Part shown: positions 17,930-27,165 of the stretch, piece after piece | Layout: each line of letters starts with the position of its first letter | Position numbering within the stretch: position 1 is the first letter of the stretch | Assembly: GCA_964573015.1 (NCBI GenBank) | Contig: CAZNHZ010000001.1 | Span: 124,001-188,000, forward strand | Source of the DNA: JAPUDQ01 sp964573015 | GTDB lineage: Bacteria; Patescibacteriota; Saccharimonadia; Saccharimonadales; Saccharimonadaceae | Reading direction: 5' to 3' | Length of the DNA stretch: 64,000 nucleotides | The notes under the pieces: generated by a model | The model's database searches: none | The model's input: the letters and a program-made list of their open reading frames with translations, nothing else | What the model was told of the DNA's origin: nothing | Translations under genes and position numbers: made by a program

Positions 17930-18561
17930 TGGGTCAAAAAGTAAACCCGATTAGCATGCGCCTCCAGGTCAGTAAAAACTGGCGAAGCAAGTGGTTTGCC
18001 GGTAAGCGCGATTTTGCTAACTGGCTGGCGCAGGACATTAAAGTTCGTAAAATGATCGAGAGCAAATTTGCGACTCGAGCCGTTATCAATCAAATCGATA
18101 TTGAACGATCAGCCAATATGACGACTGTTACGATCCACACCGCCAAAGCCGGTGTCGTGATTGGTCGTGGCGGTGCCGGTGTTGCCGAACTCAAAAACGA
18201 GATTGAGAAAATCATGCAAACGACTGTGCGGGTCAACATCGAGGAGGTCAAACGACCTGAGCTTGCCGCCAAGATTGTCGCCGAAAATATCGCTCGTCAG
18301 TTGGAGCGTCGTATCAACTTCCGTCGTGCCACCAAGATGGCTGCCCAAAACACCATGAACGCTGGTGCCAAAGGTATCCGTATCGAAGTTGCCGGACGCT
18401 TGAATGGTGCAGAGATGAGCCGACGCGAAAAACTTATCCAAGGTAGTGTGCCGCTGCATACCCTGCGGGCTGATGTTGATTATCACTGTGCTCGTGCCCA
18501 GCAGCCGGGTGCCGGGATTATCGGTGTCAAAGTCTGGATATACAAGGGAGAAAGGAGTTAG
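17929..18561 (+). CDS. rpsC: 30S ribosomal protein S3 (uS3)
   Basis: S3 has 210 residues, with MGQKVNPISMRL, the KH-domain motif VVIGRGGAGV, and the C-terminal domain that forms part of the mRNA entry helicase. Confidence 0.97.
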   Translation: MGQKVNPISMRLQVSKNWRSKWFAGKRDFANWLAQDIKVRKMIESKFATRAVINQIDIERSANMTTVTIHTAKAGVVIGRGGAGVAELKNEIEKIMQTTVRVNIEEVKRPELAAKIVAENIARQLERRINFRRATKMAAQNTMNAGAKGIRIEVAGRLNGAEMSRREKLIQGSVPLHTLRADVDYHCARAQQPGAGIIGVKVWIYKGERS

Positions 18562-18564
18562 GCT

Positions 18565-18978
18565 ATGTTGTTACCACGCAAAACCAAATACCGCAAAGTC
18601 CGCAAAGGCAAAAACGACGGTGTCGCGACTGCCGGCCACTATATCGCATTTGGTGATTACGGACTCCAAAGCCTGACCAACGAGCGTATCACCAGCCGTC
18701 AGATCGAGTCCGCTCGTCAAGCAATGACTCGCTACATCAAGCGCGGCGGCAAGATTTGGATTCGGATTTTTCCGCATACTCCAGTCACTCGCAAGCCACA
18801 AGATGTCAAAATGGGCAGCGGCAAAGGCAATCCTGAATTTTTCGTCGCCAAGGTCAAGACCGGTACTGTTATGTTTGAGATGAAAGGCGTGTCTGAAGAA
18901 GTTGCCCGCGAGGCTATGCGTCTGGCCGGTCACAAATTGCCAGTTAAAACCCGTTTTGTTAAACGAGAGGAGTTCTAA
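18565..18978 (+). CDS. rplP: 50S ribosomal protein L16 (uL16)
   Basis: L16 has 137 residues and organises the tRNA acceptor sites. [15 protein letters not shown] and [10 protein letters not shown] are conserved. Confidence 0.97.
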   Translation: MLLPRKTKYRKVRKGKNDGVATAGHYIAFGDYGLQSLTNERITSRQIESARQAMTRYIKRGGKIWIRIFPHTPVTRKPQDVKMGSGKGNPEFFVAKVKTGTVMFEMKGVSEEVAREAMRLAGHKLPVKTRFVKREEF

Positions 18979-18979
18979 T

Positions 18980-19195
18980 ATGGCGACCAAATCAACCAAG
19001 AAACCTGCTGAGCAAAAAGATTTGCACAAATCACTCGCTGATCTACGTAAAGATTTAGCAGATGCCCGCCGCAGTCTCGCCGCTAACGAATTGCCAAATC
19101 CTCGAGTTGTTAAACACACGCGCCGTGAAATTGCACGGACGCTTACCGTTATCAATGCAGCTGCAAAAGCGGAGAAGGAGAAAAGCAATGCCTAA
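18980..19195 (+). CDS. rpmC: 50S ribosomal protein L29 (uL29)
   Basis: L29 has 71 residues in a helical hairpin at the tunnel exit. The start at 18980, after AGAGGAG, gives the expected fold (SLADLRKDLADARRSL and VVKHTRREIARTLT). It overlaps rpsQ by 8 bp. Confidence 0.92.
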   Translation: MATKSTKKPAEQKDLHKSLADLRKDLADARRSLAANELPNPRVVKHTRREIARTLTVINAAAKAEKEKSNA

Positions 19196-19532
19196 GAAAA
19201 TTATTGGTACCGTGACGAGCGATGTTCAAGACAAAACTATTGTTATCACGGTCACGAGCCGCGAAACCCACCCTATTTACGGCAAACAGTATTCGGTAAA
19301 TCGCAAATACACTGCGCATGACGAAAAAAATCAAGCCAAAAAAGGCGACCGGGTTGAAATCGTCGAACACCGTCCTTTCAGCAAGAACAAAACCTGGAAC
19401 CTCGTGCGTATCGTCGAGGCCGGTCACGCTGATATTGAAGTCAAAGACGAAGAAGCTGTTTCTGAAGTAACCGGCGAGGCAGAACGAGCTGCCAAAGCCG
19501 CCGAGAAAGAAGCCGAAAAGGAGGTCGCATGA
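19188..19532 (+). CDS. rpsQ: 30S ribosomal protein S17 (uS17) with C-terminal extension
   Basis: The first ~80 residues are S17 ([45 protein letters not shown]). The last ~30 residues are an added Glu/Ala/Lys helix, one of several such tails in this cluster. The start at 19188 follows GGAGAAGGAG. Confidence 0.95.
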   Translation: MPKKIIGTVTSDVQDKTIVITVTSRETHPIYGKQYSVNRKYTAHDEKNQAKKGDRVEIVEHRPFSKNKTWNLVRIVEAGHADIEVKDEEAVSEVTGEAERAAKAAEKEAEKEVA

Positions 19533-19897
19533 TCCAGCAAGAATCACGCCTCAAAGTAGCCGACAACAGCGGCGCCAAATCCATTCTCTGTATCCGAGTA
19601 TTAGGCGGCACGCGTCGTCGCTATGCCCGTGTCGGTGACGTCATCGTCGCCAGTGTCAAAGAAGCCAGTCCGACAGGCAACGTCAAAAAGAAGAGTATTG
19701 TCAAAGCCGTGATTGTCCGCACGACTGACCAAATCCGCCGTCGCGATGGTAGTACGATCAGTTTTGATGAAAACGCTGCGGTCATCATAAACGACGACAA
19801 GCAACCACGCGCTACTCGCGTGTTTGGTCCGGTACCACGTGAGCTTCGCGACATGGGATATATGAAAATAATCAGCCTTGCGCCGGAGGTCCTCTAG
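19529..19897 (+). CDS. rplN: 50S ribosomal protein L14 (uL14)
   Basis: L14 has the family length of 122 residues, with [17 protein letters not shown]. It lies at the intersubunit bridge. ATGA overlap with rpsQ. Confidence 0.97.
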   Translation: MIQQESRLKVADNSGAKSILCIRVLGGTRRRYARVGDVIVASVKEASPTGNVKKKSIVKAVIVRTTDQIRRRDGSTISFDENAAVIINDDKQPRATRVFGPVPRELRDMGYMKIISLAPEVL

Positions 19898-19898
19898 T

Positions 19899-20216
19899 AT
19901 GAAACTGCGTATCAAAAAAGGTGATCTTGTCAAAGTGATCGCCGGCAGCCACAAGGGCAAGACTGGCAAGGTTGTCCGCACTAGCCTGCGCGATCAAAAA
20001 GTTTTTGTCGATGGGATTGGTGTTGTCAAGCGCAAAGTCAAACCGTCACAACTAAACCCGCGCGGCGGCACCAAAGAAATCCACGTCGGACTATCAGCCG
20101 GCAAAGTCGCACTGATAACTGATGAAAAGAAAGGTTCGACCAGCCGGCTTGGCTACAAGACAGACAAATCAGGCAACAAAGTTCGTATCGCTAAAAAGAC
20201 AGGAAAGGAGATCTGA
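19899..20216 (+). CDS. rplX: 50S ribosomal protein L24 (uL24)
   Basis: L24 is an assembly initiator at the tunnel exit. The start at 19899 (MKLRIKKGDLVKVIAGSHKG) is used because it begins the KOW motif correctly and follows GGAGG. It has 105 residues. Confidence 0.96.
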   Translation: MKLRIKKGDLVKVIAGSHKGKTGKVVRTSLRDQKVFVDGIGVVKRKVKPSQLNPRGGTKEIHVGLSAGKVALITDEKKGSTSRLGYKTDKSGNKVRIAKKTGKEI

Positions 20217-20218
20217 TC

Positions 20219-20809
20219 ATGGCGACAAAAGCAGTTAGCAAATCATTGACTCAGGCTCCTCGCCTGAAAGCACTCTACAACGACAAAATCGTCAAGGAAT
20301 TACAAAAAGAGCTTGAGCTTGGTAACATTCACCAGGTACCGAAGCTACAAAAGATCGTACTTAGCGTCGGTATCGGCAAGAATAAAGATGACAAGCGTCA
20401 TCACGAAGTTGTTACCACAACGCTTCGCAAAATTACCGGTCAGCAGCCAGTTGATCGCATGGCCAAGAAATCAATTGCCGGCTTTAAGATTCGTAAAGGT
20501 ATGAACCGTGTCGGCGTCAGTGTGACGCTTCGCGGTGCCCGCATGTATGAGTTTCTCGATCGCCTCGTCAATGTAGCGATGCCGCGTATCCGCGATTTTC
20601 ACGGTGCCGGTGTCAAAGGTTTTGACCGCAAAGGTAACTACAATCTTGGCGTATTAGAGCAATCAATTTTTCCAGAGCTTACCTTTGAAGACACCCAGGT
20701 GCTTCACGGTTTGCAGATCACGTTTGTCATTCAGCCTGGCTCAGTAGCTAATTCACGGGCATTACTCGAAAAATTCGGTATACCGTTTGAGAAAGGAGAT
20801 CGACGCTAA
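20219..20809 (+). CDS. rplE: 50S ribosomal protein L5 (uL5)
   Basis: L5 binds 5S rRNA and contacts P-site tRNA. The 196 residues include an N-terminal extension of ~15. [20 protein letters not shown] is the family signature. Confidence 0.96.
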   Translation: MATKAVSKSLTQAPRLKALYNDKIVKELQKELELGNIHQVPKLQKIVLSVGIGKNKDDKRHHEVVTTTLRKITGQQPVDRMAKKSIAGFKIRKGMNRVGVSVTLRGARMYEFLDRLVNVAMPRIRDFHGAGVKGFDRKGNYNLGVLEQSIFPELTFEDTQVLHGLQITFVIQPGSVANSRALLEKFGIPFEKGDRR

Positions 20810-21078
20810 TGGCCAAAAAATCAATGGTCGCTCGAGATGAGAAGCGACAAAAAATGATCCAAAAATACGCCGCCAAGCGTGCCGAACTCAAGGCTGCTGG
20901 CGACACAGAGGGACTTGCCAAGTTGCCGCGCAACGCCAGCCCGACCCGCTGGAAAAACCGCTGTGCCGCTACTGGCCGTCCTCATGCGTACATGCGACGA
21001 TTTGGTATTTCACGTATCGAGTTCCGTGAACGAGCAAGCAAGGGTGAAATCCCTGGTGTAACGAAAGCGAGTTGGTAA
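20809..21078 (+). CDS. rpsN: 30S ribosomal protein S14, zinc-free form (uS14)
   Basis: S14 has 89 residues, the long form without the CxxC...CxxC zinc site. [20 protein letters not shown] is conserved. It is one of four zinc-free ribosomal proteins in this window. Confidence 0.96.
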   Translation: MAKKSMVARDEKRQKMIQKYAAKRAELKAAGDTEGLAKLPRNASPTRWKNRCAATGRPHAYMRRFGISRIEFRERASKGEIPGVTKASW

Positions 21079-21080
21079 TT

Positions 21081-21482
21081 ATGGCATTACATTCAACTGA
21101 CCCTATAGCAGATATGCTGACCCGTATCCGCAATGCAATCGCTGCAGGCAAGACTGAAGTCCGCATGCCAAGCAGTAAATCAAAAGTTGCTGTTGCAAAT
21201 CAGCTACAAAAGAGCGGCTACCTCAGTAGCGTAACGACCGAGAAAGGCACACCGCGCGACACACTCGTTATCACGATTTGTGAGCCCGGTACCAACCCGA
21301 GCATTACCGAGATCAACCGTGTCAGCACACCAGGCCGACGCGTGTACAGCAGTGCCAAGGAAATCCCGTTTGTCAAAAGCGGCCGCGGTATCATGCTGAT
21401 CAGTACCAGCAAGGGCATCATGACCGATGTCGAAGCCCGCCGCAACCGCCTCGGTGGTGAGTTAATTTGCAAAGTGTATTAA
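21081..21482 (+). CDS. rpsH: 30S ribosomal protein S8 (uS8)
   Basis: S8 has 133 residues, with DPIADMLTRIRNA and the C-terminal STSKGIMTDVEARR. The start at 21081 is the family start, 2 nt after rpsN. Confidence 0.96.
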   Translation: MALHSTDPIADMLTRIRNAIAAGKTEVRMPSSKSKVAVANQLQKSGYLSSVTTEKGTPRDTLVITICEPGTNPSITEINRVSTPGRRVYSSAKEIPFVKSGRGIMLISTSKGIMTDVEARRNRLGGELICKVY

Positions 21483-21508
21483 ATAATAACAAGAAGGAGA
21501 ATATAGAA

Positions 21509-21574
21509 TTTGGAATATAGAATATAGCAATAATTTTATCGCCATATACCATATTCTACATACTATATACCAAA
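21509..21574 (+). promoter_or_regulatory. long AT-rich hairpin between the rplF ribosome site and its ATG
   Basis: About 19 positions pair with three mismatches: TTTGG and ATATAG at 21509-21520 match CTATAT and CCAAA at 21563-21574, and pairing continues inward. Upstream lies a perfect AAGGAG (21494-21499), but the rplF ATG is 79 nt away. If the hairpin folds, the remaining distance is about 13 nt. The insert is much more AT-rich than the operon around it, so it may be a small inserted palindromic element. Confidence 0.6.
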
Positions 21575-21578
21575 TATT

Positions 21579-22112
21579 ATGAGTCGAATCGGAAAACTAC
21601 CAATTGAGATTCCGTCCGGTGTGACAATTACGGTTGACTCTGGTGATGTGACTGTAAAAGGTCCCAAGGGTGAGCTACGTCAGTTCATCACGCCAGCTGT
21701 CAACGTCAAGATTGATGACGGCACCTTGACGGTTTCGCCCAAAGATGACAGCCGCCAGGCTCGTGCACAGCATGGTCTGATGCGCAGCCTCATCAACAAC
21801 ATGGTTGTTGGTGTCACCAAAGGTTTTGAGAAAAAACTTGAGGTCAGCGGTGTCGGATTTCGTGTCGCTATGAGTGGAACTGATCTTGAGATGGCGCTTG
21901 GCTTTAGCCACCCAGTCAAATACAAAGCGCCTGAGGGCGTACAAATCACTACCAACAAGATGGAAATCACCGTGTCTGGCATCAGCAAACAGCAAGTTGG
22001 CCAGGTTGCGGCTGAGATTCGCGCGCTCAAGAAACCAGAGCCGTACAAGGGCAAAGGTATCAAATACGCCGATGAAGTAATACTACGTAAAGCAGGAAAG
22101 ACGGGTAAATAA
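21579..22112 (+). CDS. rplF: 50S ribosomal protein L6 (uL6)
   Basis: L6 has 177 residues near the factor-binding site, with MSRIGKLPIEIPSGV at the N-terminus and KPEPYKGKGIKYADE near the end. It is the only gene in this operon without a ribosome site at normal distance; see the hairpin at 21509-21574. Confidence 0.97.
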   Translation: MSRIGKLPIEIPSGVTITVDSGDVTVKGPKGELRQFITPAVNVKIDDGTLTVSPKDDSRQARAQHGLMRSLINNMVVGVTKGFEKKLEVSGVGFRVAMSGTDLEMALGFSHPVKYKAPEGVQITTNKMEITVSGISKQQVGQVAAEIRALKKPEPYKGKGIKYADEVILRKAGKTGK

Positions 22113-22114
22113 CG

Positions 22115-22471
22115 ATGAGTAATCTTGCACACAAACTTCTTGGTCGTACGCTTCGCAAACAACGCGTCCGCGCCTCGGTAACAGGTACCACAGCTCGCCC
22201 GCGCCTGACGGTTACTATCAGCAACCTACACGTGTCGGCTCAGATTATCGACGACACCAAAGGCCACACAATTGCAGCCGCCAGCACTGTCGGCAGCAAG
22301 TCAGCCAAAGGCACTATGAGCGAAAAAGCTGCGCTTGTCGGTGCCGATCTTGCAAAAAAAGCTGTCAAAAACAAGGTAAAATCAGTCGTATTTGACCGTA
22401 ACGGTCGTAAGTACGCTGGACGATTAAAGGCGCTTGCAGATGCAGCGCGCAAGGAAGGATTGGAGTTCTAA
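22115..22471 (+). CDS. rplR: 50S ribosomal protein L18 (uL18)
   Basis: L18 has 118 residues and binds 5S rRNA. It has RPRLTVTISNLHVSAQIIDD and the C-terminal FDRNGRKYAGRLKALADAAR. Confidence 0.96.
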   Translation: MSNLAHKLLGRTLRKQRVRASVTGTTARPRLTVTISNLHVSAQIIDDTKGHTIAAASTVGSKSAKGTMSEKAALVGADLAKKAVKNKVKSVVFDRNGRKYAGRLKALADAARKEGLEF

Positions 22472-22472
22472 T

Positions 22473-23084
22473 ATGGCCGAAGCAAATACTCAGCAACAAT
22501 CTCGCCGCGCTCCGCGTCGCAATGACCGAGTCAACACACGGGGAGGTGCTCAGCGTGAAGAAAAGCAATTCGAAGAAGTAGTCATCGGTATCGATCGTGT
22601 CGCTCGTGTCGTCAAAGGCGGTCGTCGCTTCCGATTCAAAGCATTGGTTGTCGTCGGTGATCGCAAAGGCAAAGTCGGTGTCGGTGTCAGCAAAGGTGCT
22701 GATGTTCAGGTCGCAGTTCAAAAAGCTACCGATGTCGCCAAAAAACACATGATTGATATCCCTGTTCACAAGAGCACAATCCCTCATGATATCGAAGTCA
22801 AGGTTAGCGGTGCACGCGTCTTGCTCAAGCCGGCTTCGCCCGGTACTGGAGTTATTGCCGGTGGCGTTGTTCGTAACATCATTGGCGTAACTGGTATTAC
22901 CAACCTGCTCAGTAAATCACTCGGCAGCAGCAACAAAGTCAACGTTGCTTATGCCACGATTGAAGCGCTTCGCAGCCTTGTTCCGAAAGACCAGTGGCAG
23001 CACGGTGCCAAAGCACCTGCAACCGTCAAAGCCTCTATGGAAGCCGCCAAAAAGCGGACAGCCAAAAAAGGAGACAACAAATGA
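22473..23084 (+). CDS. rpsE: 30S ribosomal protein S5 (uS5)
   Basis: S5 has 203 residues and acts in decoding accuracy and mRNA entry. The start at 22473 ([12 protein letters not shown]) follows TGGAG. It contains [20 protein letters not shown]. It overlaps rplO directly (ATGA): rpmD (uL30), which normally lies between them, is absent. Confidence 0.97.
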   Translation: MAEANTQQQSRRAPRRNDRVNTRGGAQREEKQFEEVVIGIDRVARVVKGGRRFRFKALVVVGDRKGKVGVGVSKGADVQVAVQKATDVAKKHMIDIPVHKSTIPHDIEVKVSGARVLLKPASPGTGVIAGGVVRNIIGVTGITNLLSKSLGSSNKVNVAYATIEALRSLVPKDQWQHGAKAPATVKASMEAAKKRTAKKGDNK

Positions 23085-23602
23085 AATACAACCAACTAAA
23101 CGTATCGAGCAATCGTGACCGCAAGCGTGTTGGTCGTGGTATTTCGGCCGGTCAGGGCAAAACTGCTGGTCGCGGTACCAAGGGCCAGGGCGCACGTACC
23201 GGTAAAAAACTCGGTGCAAACTTTATGGGCGGACAAGGCTCAATTGTTCGCCGCACACCTAAAGCCCGTGGGTTTAAGAGTATCCGAGTGCCTGCACAAG
23301 TGGTTTATCTCGACCAGCTTAACGACCTAAAAGACGCAAGCATCACAAACCAGTCGCTATATGAAGCTGGTCTTATCACTACTCCATATCATACTGTCAA
23401 AGTCATTGCTCGCGGCCAGTACACCGGCAAAGCTGCTATTAAGGTCCAAGCAGCTTCAGCTTCAGTCAAAGCCGCTATCAAAAAAGCCGGCGGATCGTTC
23501 GAAGCGGTGGCCGTACCGACGCTTCCGGCCAGCAAGCGTGAGAAAAAAGTCGAACATCGTGCCAAAAAGGCTGACAAAGCGGCCGAAAAAGCAAATAAAT
23601 AA
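23081..23602 (+). CDS. rplO: 50S ribosomal protein L15 (uL15) with C-terminal extension
   Basis: L15 has 173 residues instead of ~145; the last ~25 are Lys/Ala-rich. The start at 23081 ([20 protein letters not shown]) follows AGGAGA. It is the last gene of the S10/spc operon; secY, the usual next gene, lies 0.9 kb downstream behind a terminator and an orphan gene. Confidence 0.95.
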   Translation: MKYNQLNVSSNRDRKRVGRGISAGQGKTAGRGTKGQGARTGKKLGANFMGGQGSIVRRTPKARGFKSIRVPAQVVYLDQLNDLKDASITNQSLYEAGLITTPYHTVKVIARGQYTGKAAIKVQAASASVKAAIKKAGGSFEAVAVPTLPASKREKKVEHRAKKADKAAEKANK

Positions 23603-23626
23603 TATACATATCGTACGTGGTATGCC

Positions 23627-23655
23627 AAATCCGTCACTCGTGTGACGGATTTTTG
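23627..23655 (+). terminator. terminator of the S10/spc operon
   Basis: An 11-bp stem AAATCCGTCAC/GTGACGGATTT (23627-23637 with 23642-23652) with a 4-nt loop and T run. Confidence 0.93.
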
Positions 23656-23775
23656 TTATGCTTGCAAAACGCCAGTATGCATGTATTATACTTTTAGCAC
23701 AATTCGTGTATTTCCAGATGGAGCACGCTCCTGCGGAAAATACCTTTACAACCCACAAGAGAAAGCGAGATCGTT

Positions 23776-24399
23776 ATGGGTACGCCCAAACGAAAGCCTT
23801 CGTCCGACGCATTGCTGGTTGCGATGCTAGCCGAAGGCAAAAGGCCGAGCCAAGAAGACATCGCACAGATCGGTCTCGACAGCGCCATGCTCGTTGCCGC
23901 CATGAAGCACCTCCGACCGCACCTGAGCCGGATGAGAGGTCATCGACCGCTTATCGATCTGCTGCAGCATTACGGTGCTAATGATCGTCGCCGCGAGGCG
24001 TGTGCCGAACTGGTCCTAGTCCGTGTGGCTGATCGTGTCTGGCAGATTGCTGACTGGCGGGAAAGTGCTCCTTTGTCCGGTCGCTACGGCAACCGGAGCG
24101 CTGTCGGTATCTTTCTGGCCATGAACGGCAAATGGCTGATGGCCACCTCCGAAGGCGAAGCATTCATCTTTGACGACGACGCCGACTTCATCGAGGTGCT
24201 GCAACCGTGGACAAACCGGCGGCTGTACACACCTGCCGTGAGTCCAACATGGCCGATCAAGTCTCTGCCCCTAGAGATCATCAAGTCACTTCACGGCATC
24301 GTTGCTGAGTCGAACAAGCTGCGAGAAGACGATGTCAAGAAAGGCGCCGCTGTCACCAAGGAGCTGAGCGCCATCATCTCGCGGGTTGCAAACTACTAA
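23776..24399 (+). CDS. orphan soluble protein, 207 aa
   Basis: No family is recognised. The product is a soluble alpha/beta protein with no membrane segment and a Trp/Asp-rich central part (VWQIADWRES, EAFIFDDDADFIEVLQPW). A purine-rich AGCGAGATC precedes the ATG. Codons are clearly gene-like, with frequent G or C in third position. It forms a separate unit between the operon terminator and its own strong terminator at 24424-24457, and so interrupts the usual rplO-secY linkage. It is the largest of the orphan genes with GC-rich terminators. Confidence 0.7.
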   Translation: MGTPKRKPSSDALLVAMLAEGKRPSQEDIAQIGLDSAMLVAAMKHLRPHLSRMRGHRPLIDLLQHYGANDRRREACAELVLVRVADRVWQIADWRESAPLSGRYGNRSAVGIFLAMNGKWLMATSEGEAFIFDDDADFIEVLQPWTNRRLYTPAVSPTWPIKSLPLEIIKSLHGIVAESNKLREDDVKKGAAVTKELSAIISRVANY

Positions 24400-24423
24400 C
24401 CCCACCATCCGAGCAGTACGAGG

Positions 24424-24457
24424 CACCCCGTCTCCTGTAAGGGAGGTGGGGTGTTTT
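24424..24457 (+). terminator. GC-rich terminator after the 207-aa gene
   Basis: CACCCC (24424-24429) pairs with GGGGTG (24448-24453), with CTCC/GGAG inside and TTTT after. Confidence 0.88.
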
Positions 24458-24506
24458 CGTTTTCACTATATTTTCATAACAGTTTCATGATAAGATAATA
24501 CTAAGT

Positions 24507-25925
24507 ATGAATTGGAAAACTATTTTATTGTCGCTAAAATCCCGCGACATGCAGAAGCGGTTGTTGGTTATTTTGGGGATTATCGTTGCCTATCGTTTTT
24601 TGGCGTTTGTGCCGATTCCGATAGCCGAACCGACGCAGCTGCGCACCATCATCGACAATGCGCTTTCCAGCTCGCAGTTTGGCGGTTTTTTAAACCTCAT
24701 GAGCGGCGGTGCTCTGGCGAGCATGTCGATTGTACTGGTCGGTCTTAGTCCGTACATTACGGCGAGTGTTATTACTCAGTTGCTCACCAAGGCTATACCC
24801 AAACTCGAAGAGTTGCACAAAGATGGAGAGACGGGTCGGCGCAAGATCAATATGTGGACGCGCTTTATCACGCTGCCGCTAGCCGTATTGCAGTCGATCG
24901 CGTTTATCTTTATCATCCGTCAATCGGTGTTGGCAGGCAGTACGGCGGTGCTCGACAAAATGTCGCCGACCGAGTGGATCGTGGCGGTAACTGCCATGAC
25001 TGCCGGCGCCATGATGATGATGTGGCTAGGCGAATTGACGACAGAGCAAGGCGTTGGTAATGGTATCAGCCTCTTGATTTTTGCGGGTATTGTGTCGCAG
25101 CTGCCGACTACTTTGGCGACAGTGGGTGCGTCCTTGACGACCGTTACTAAGCCCGAAGACGCGCTCCATGTGTTTAATTGGTTTACGATTGGCTGGCTAA
25201 ATAGCCTTGCGCTTTGGGTCACGCTGGCTGTGGCGGCAATTGGTATAATCGTGTTGTATCTGCTCGTTAAGATCAACGAAGCGCAGCGCGTCATTACCAT
25301 AAACTACGCCAAGCGCGTTCATGGCAATAGTTCATACGGCGGAGTTCAGAGTATTTTGCCGGTCAAACTTATCACCGCTGGCGTGATCCCGATCATCTTT
25401 GCGGTGGCTTTTTTGGCGCTGCCGGCATTTATCGGCCAAGTACTGCGCTCAACTCACAATGAGTATTGGGTAGCCTGGGGTGAAAAGCTCGTGGTGTGGT
25501 TTCAGACGCCGCAGCCGGGACAATTTGGCTACACGACTGATTTGACGACATTTATTTATCCGGTCGCCTACTTCTTGCTCGTCGTGGCGTTTACTTATTT
25601 CTATACTGGCATCGTCTTTAACAGCAACGAAATTGCCGAAAACCTCCAAAAACAAGGCGGTTTTATCGAAAATGTCCGACCCGGTGTCCAGACGGAGCGG
25701 TATCTACGGCAAGTTGTTACACGCTTGACGCTCTTTGGCTCCTTGGCACTCGGTCTTATCTCTGTCCTGCCGTTTGTATTTGAATACGTATTTGCGCAGA
25801 TGGGTATCAACGCCGCCAACCTAGCCATCGGCGGTACGGGACTTCTCATCGTCGTGTCAGTCGCGCTCGAAACGCTGCGTCAGATTAACTCGCGTGCCCT
25901 CATGGTCACGTACGACCAGTACTAG
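24507..25925 (+). CDS. secY: protein translocase subunit SecY
   Basis: SecY is the channel of the Sec translocon. The 472 residues have ten predicted membrane helices in the family pattern and the loop motif GTGLLIVVSVALETLRQI near the end. GATAAT (24494-24499) lies 7 nt before the ATG with no Shine-Dalgarno, so the mRNA is probably leaderless. The usual downstream adk and map genes are absent here. Its stop TAG overlaps that of a convergent ORF. Confidence 0.97.
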   Translation: MNWKTILLSLKSRDMQKRLLVILGIIVAYRFLAFVPIPIAEPTQLRTIIDNALSSSQFGGFLNLMSGGALASMSIVLVGLSPYITASVITQLLTKAIPKLEELHKDGETGRRKINMWTRFITLPLAVLQSIAFIFIIRQSVLAGSTAVLDKMSPTEWIVAVTAMTAGAMMMMWLGELTTEQGVGNGISLLIFAGIVSQLPTTLATVGASLTTVTKPEDALHVFNWFTIGWLNSLALWVTLAVAAIGIIVLYLLVKINEAQRVITINYAKRVHGNSSYGGVQSILPVKLITAGVIPIIFAVAFLALPAFIGQVLRSTHNEYWVAWGEKLVVWFQTPQPGQFGYTTDLTTFIYPVAYFLLVVAFTYFYTGIVFNSNEIAENLQKQGGFIENVRPGVQTERYLRQVVTRLTLFGSLALGLISVLPFVFEYVFAQMGINAANLAIGGTGLLIVVSVALETLRQINSRALMVTYDQY

Positions 25926-26098
25926 TCGATATGGTAGACAGTGGGCGTATTGGGGTCGGCGAACTGCAGATAACCAATACTAACGAGGCCGCCGATCATG
26001 CGAGGAATCTTCGCTACGATCTGCGTATCGGGCTCGGTGATATCGCACACGGCATGATAAACAGTCATTCGGGCGAGGGTGATGTTGAGCTGTTTCAT
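25922..26098 (-). CDS. possible small orphan protein, 58 aa
   Basis: A 58-codon frame (MKQLNITLARMTVYHAV start) ends in a TAG that overlaps the secY TAG. Longer readings up to 26173 are possible. There is no clear ribosome site or family. It has the position and orientation of other orphan genes in the window, and the first 30 residues faintly recall the 61-aa protein at 2180. Weak evidence overall. Confidence 0.4.
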   Translation of the reverse strand: MKQLNITLARMTVYHAVCDITEPDTQIVAKIPRMIGGLVSIGYLQFADPNTPTVYHID

Positions 26099-26347
26099 CT
26101 CAATACAGCTAGTGTTATGGTGCGGCAAGCCTATGGACGGGTGGCGCTCGGCTCTCAATGCTCCCAGCCACACGCTTCAGTGTGTGTTCAGGATGCGCTA
26201 CGTGCTCATATCGAAGAGTTTTATACTAGAGTAAACTCTCAGCCCGGTAAGGGGCAGCTGAGGCTATTTTAGCCTCTTGACCTTTTGTAGTTTTTCGCTA
26301 CAATAACCATATACACATCGCGATGCGAGATTCTTTTTCGACAGGGG
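26099..26347. other. intergenic region between secY and infA
   Basis: About 250 nt without a convincing gene. It holds a small dyad (CACACGCTTCAGTGTGTG near 26170) and a hairpin GAGGCT/AGCCTC at 26260-26276, possibly the promoter region of the small minus-strand ORF. Confidence 0.4.
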
Positions 26348-26376
26348 TTTACTTGGTACATGATTTGATATATACT
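26348..26376 (+). promoter_or_regulatory. promoter of the infA-alpha operon
   Basis: TTTACT (26348-26353), a 17-bp spacer and TATACT (26371-26376). Only ~16 nt separate the -10 from the infA ATG, leaving almost no leader. Confidence 0.65.
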
Positions 26377-26392
26377 GTACGTTTGTATACGT

Positions 26393-26647
26393 ATGGCCAG
26401 CAACAAAGAAGTCATCAAACTAGTTGGAAAGGTGGTGGAAGCACTGCCTAACACCCAGTTTCGTGTCGAACTTGAAAATGGTCATACGATTATCGCCCAC
26501 GTGTCAGGGAAGATGCGCAAACACTATATTCGTTTAGTGCCGGGTGATCGAGTCGAGGTTGAGTTAACCCCTTATGATCTCACAAAGGGCAGAATCAGCT
26601 TCCGTCTCAAGGATGAAAAATTTAACCATGGGAGACAAGAGGCATGA
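26393..26647 (+). CDS. infA: translation initiation factor IF-1
   Basis: IF-1 is an S1/OB-fold protein that occupies the 30S A site during initiation. [19 protein letters not shown] and [20 protein letters not shown] are the family signatures; at 84 residues it has a short C-terminal extension over the usual 72. No Shine-Dalgarno is seen. ATGA overlap with rpmJ. Confidence 0.96.
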   Translation: MASNKEVIKLVGKVVEALPNTQFRVELENGHTIIAHVSGKMRKHYIRLVPGDRVEVELTPYDLTKGRISFRLKDEKFNHGRQEA

Positions 26648-26763
26648 AAGTACGCGCCAGCGTCAAAAAGATCGATCTCAAAGGCGACAAATTAGTTCGC
26701 CGCAAGGGTCGATTGTATGTCATCAACAAAAAGAAACCCAAGAACAAACAAAGGCAGGGCTAA
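26644..26763 (+). CDS. rpmJ: 50S ribosomal protein L36, zinc-free form (bL36)
   Basis: A 39-residue protein, [20 protein letters not shown] then [19 protein letters not shown]. It aligns along its length with L36, but all metal-ligand positions of the zinc form (three Cys and one His) are replaced. It overlaps the infA stop and lies 4 nt before rpsM, the normal position. Confidence 0.93.
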   Translation: MKVRASVKKIDLKGDKLVRRKGRLYVINKKKPKNKQRQG

Positions 26764-26767
26764 TTAG

Positions 26768-27154
26768 ATGGCACGTATTGCAAACGTGGTCATTCCTGAC
26801 CAAAAACAAGTTCAGATCAGTCTTACCTACATCTATGGAATCGGTCCGGTTTTTGCGCGCCGTATCCTTGAGTCAACGGGTATTGATCAAACCACTCGTG
26901 TCAAGGATTTGACCGAAAGTGAGCTCAAAAAACTTCGCGACGAAATCGACAGTAATTACGTAGTCGAGGGTGATCTCGGTCGTGTGATCGCCGGTAACGT
27001 CAAACGTCTCAAAGACATACAGGCCTACCGTGGCGAGCGGCACAAGCGAAATCTACCGTCGCGCGGACAGCGTACTCGTACAAACGGCCGTACCAGGCGC
27101 GGTAAACGCGTCGCAGTCGGTGGCGCACAACCTAAGGCAGCAGCCAAGACATAG
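26768..27154 (+). CDS. rpsM: 30S ribosomal protein S13 (uS13)
   Basis: S13 has 128 residues at the head and A-site/P-site contacts. ARIANVVIPDQKQVQISLTY and the C-terminal RGQRTRTNGRTRRG are conserved. Confidence 0.97.
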   Translation: MARIANVVIPDQKQVQISLTYIYGIGPVFARRILESTGIDQTTRVKDLTESELKKLRDEIDSNYVVEGDLGRVIAGNVKRLKDIQAYRGERHKRNLPSRGQRTRTNGRTRRGKRVAVGGAQPKAAAKT

Positions 27155-27165
27155 AAAGGATTGAT

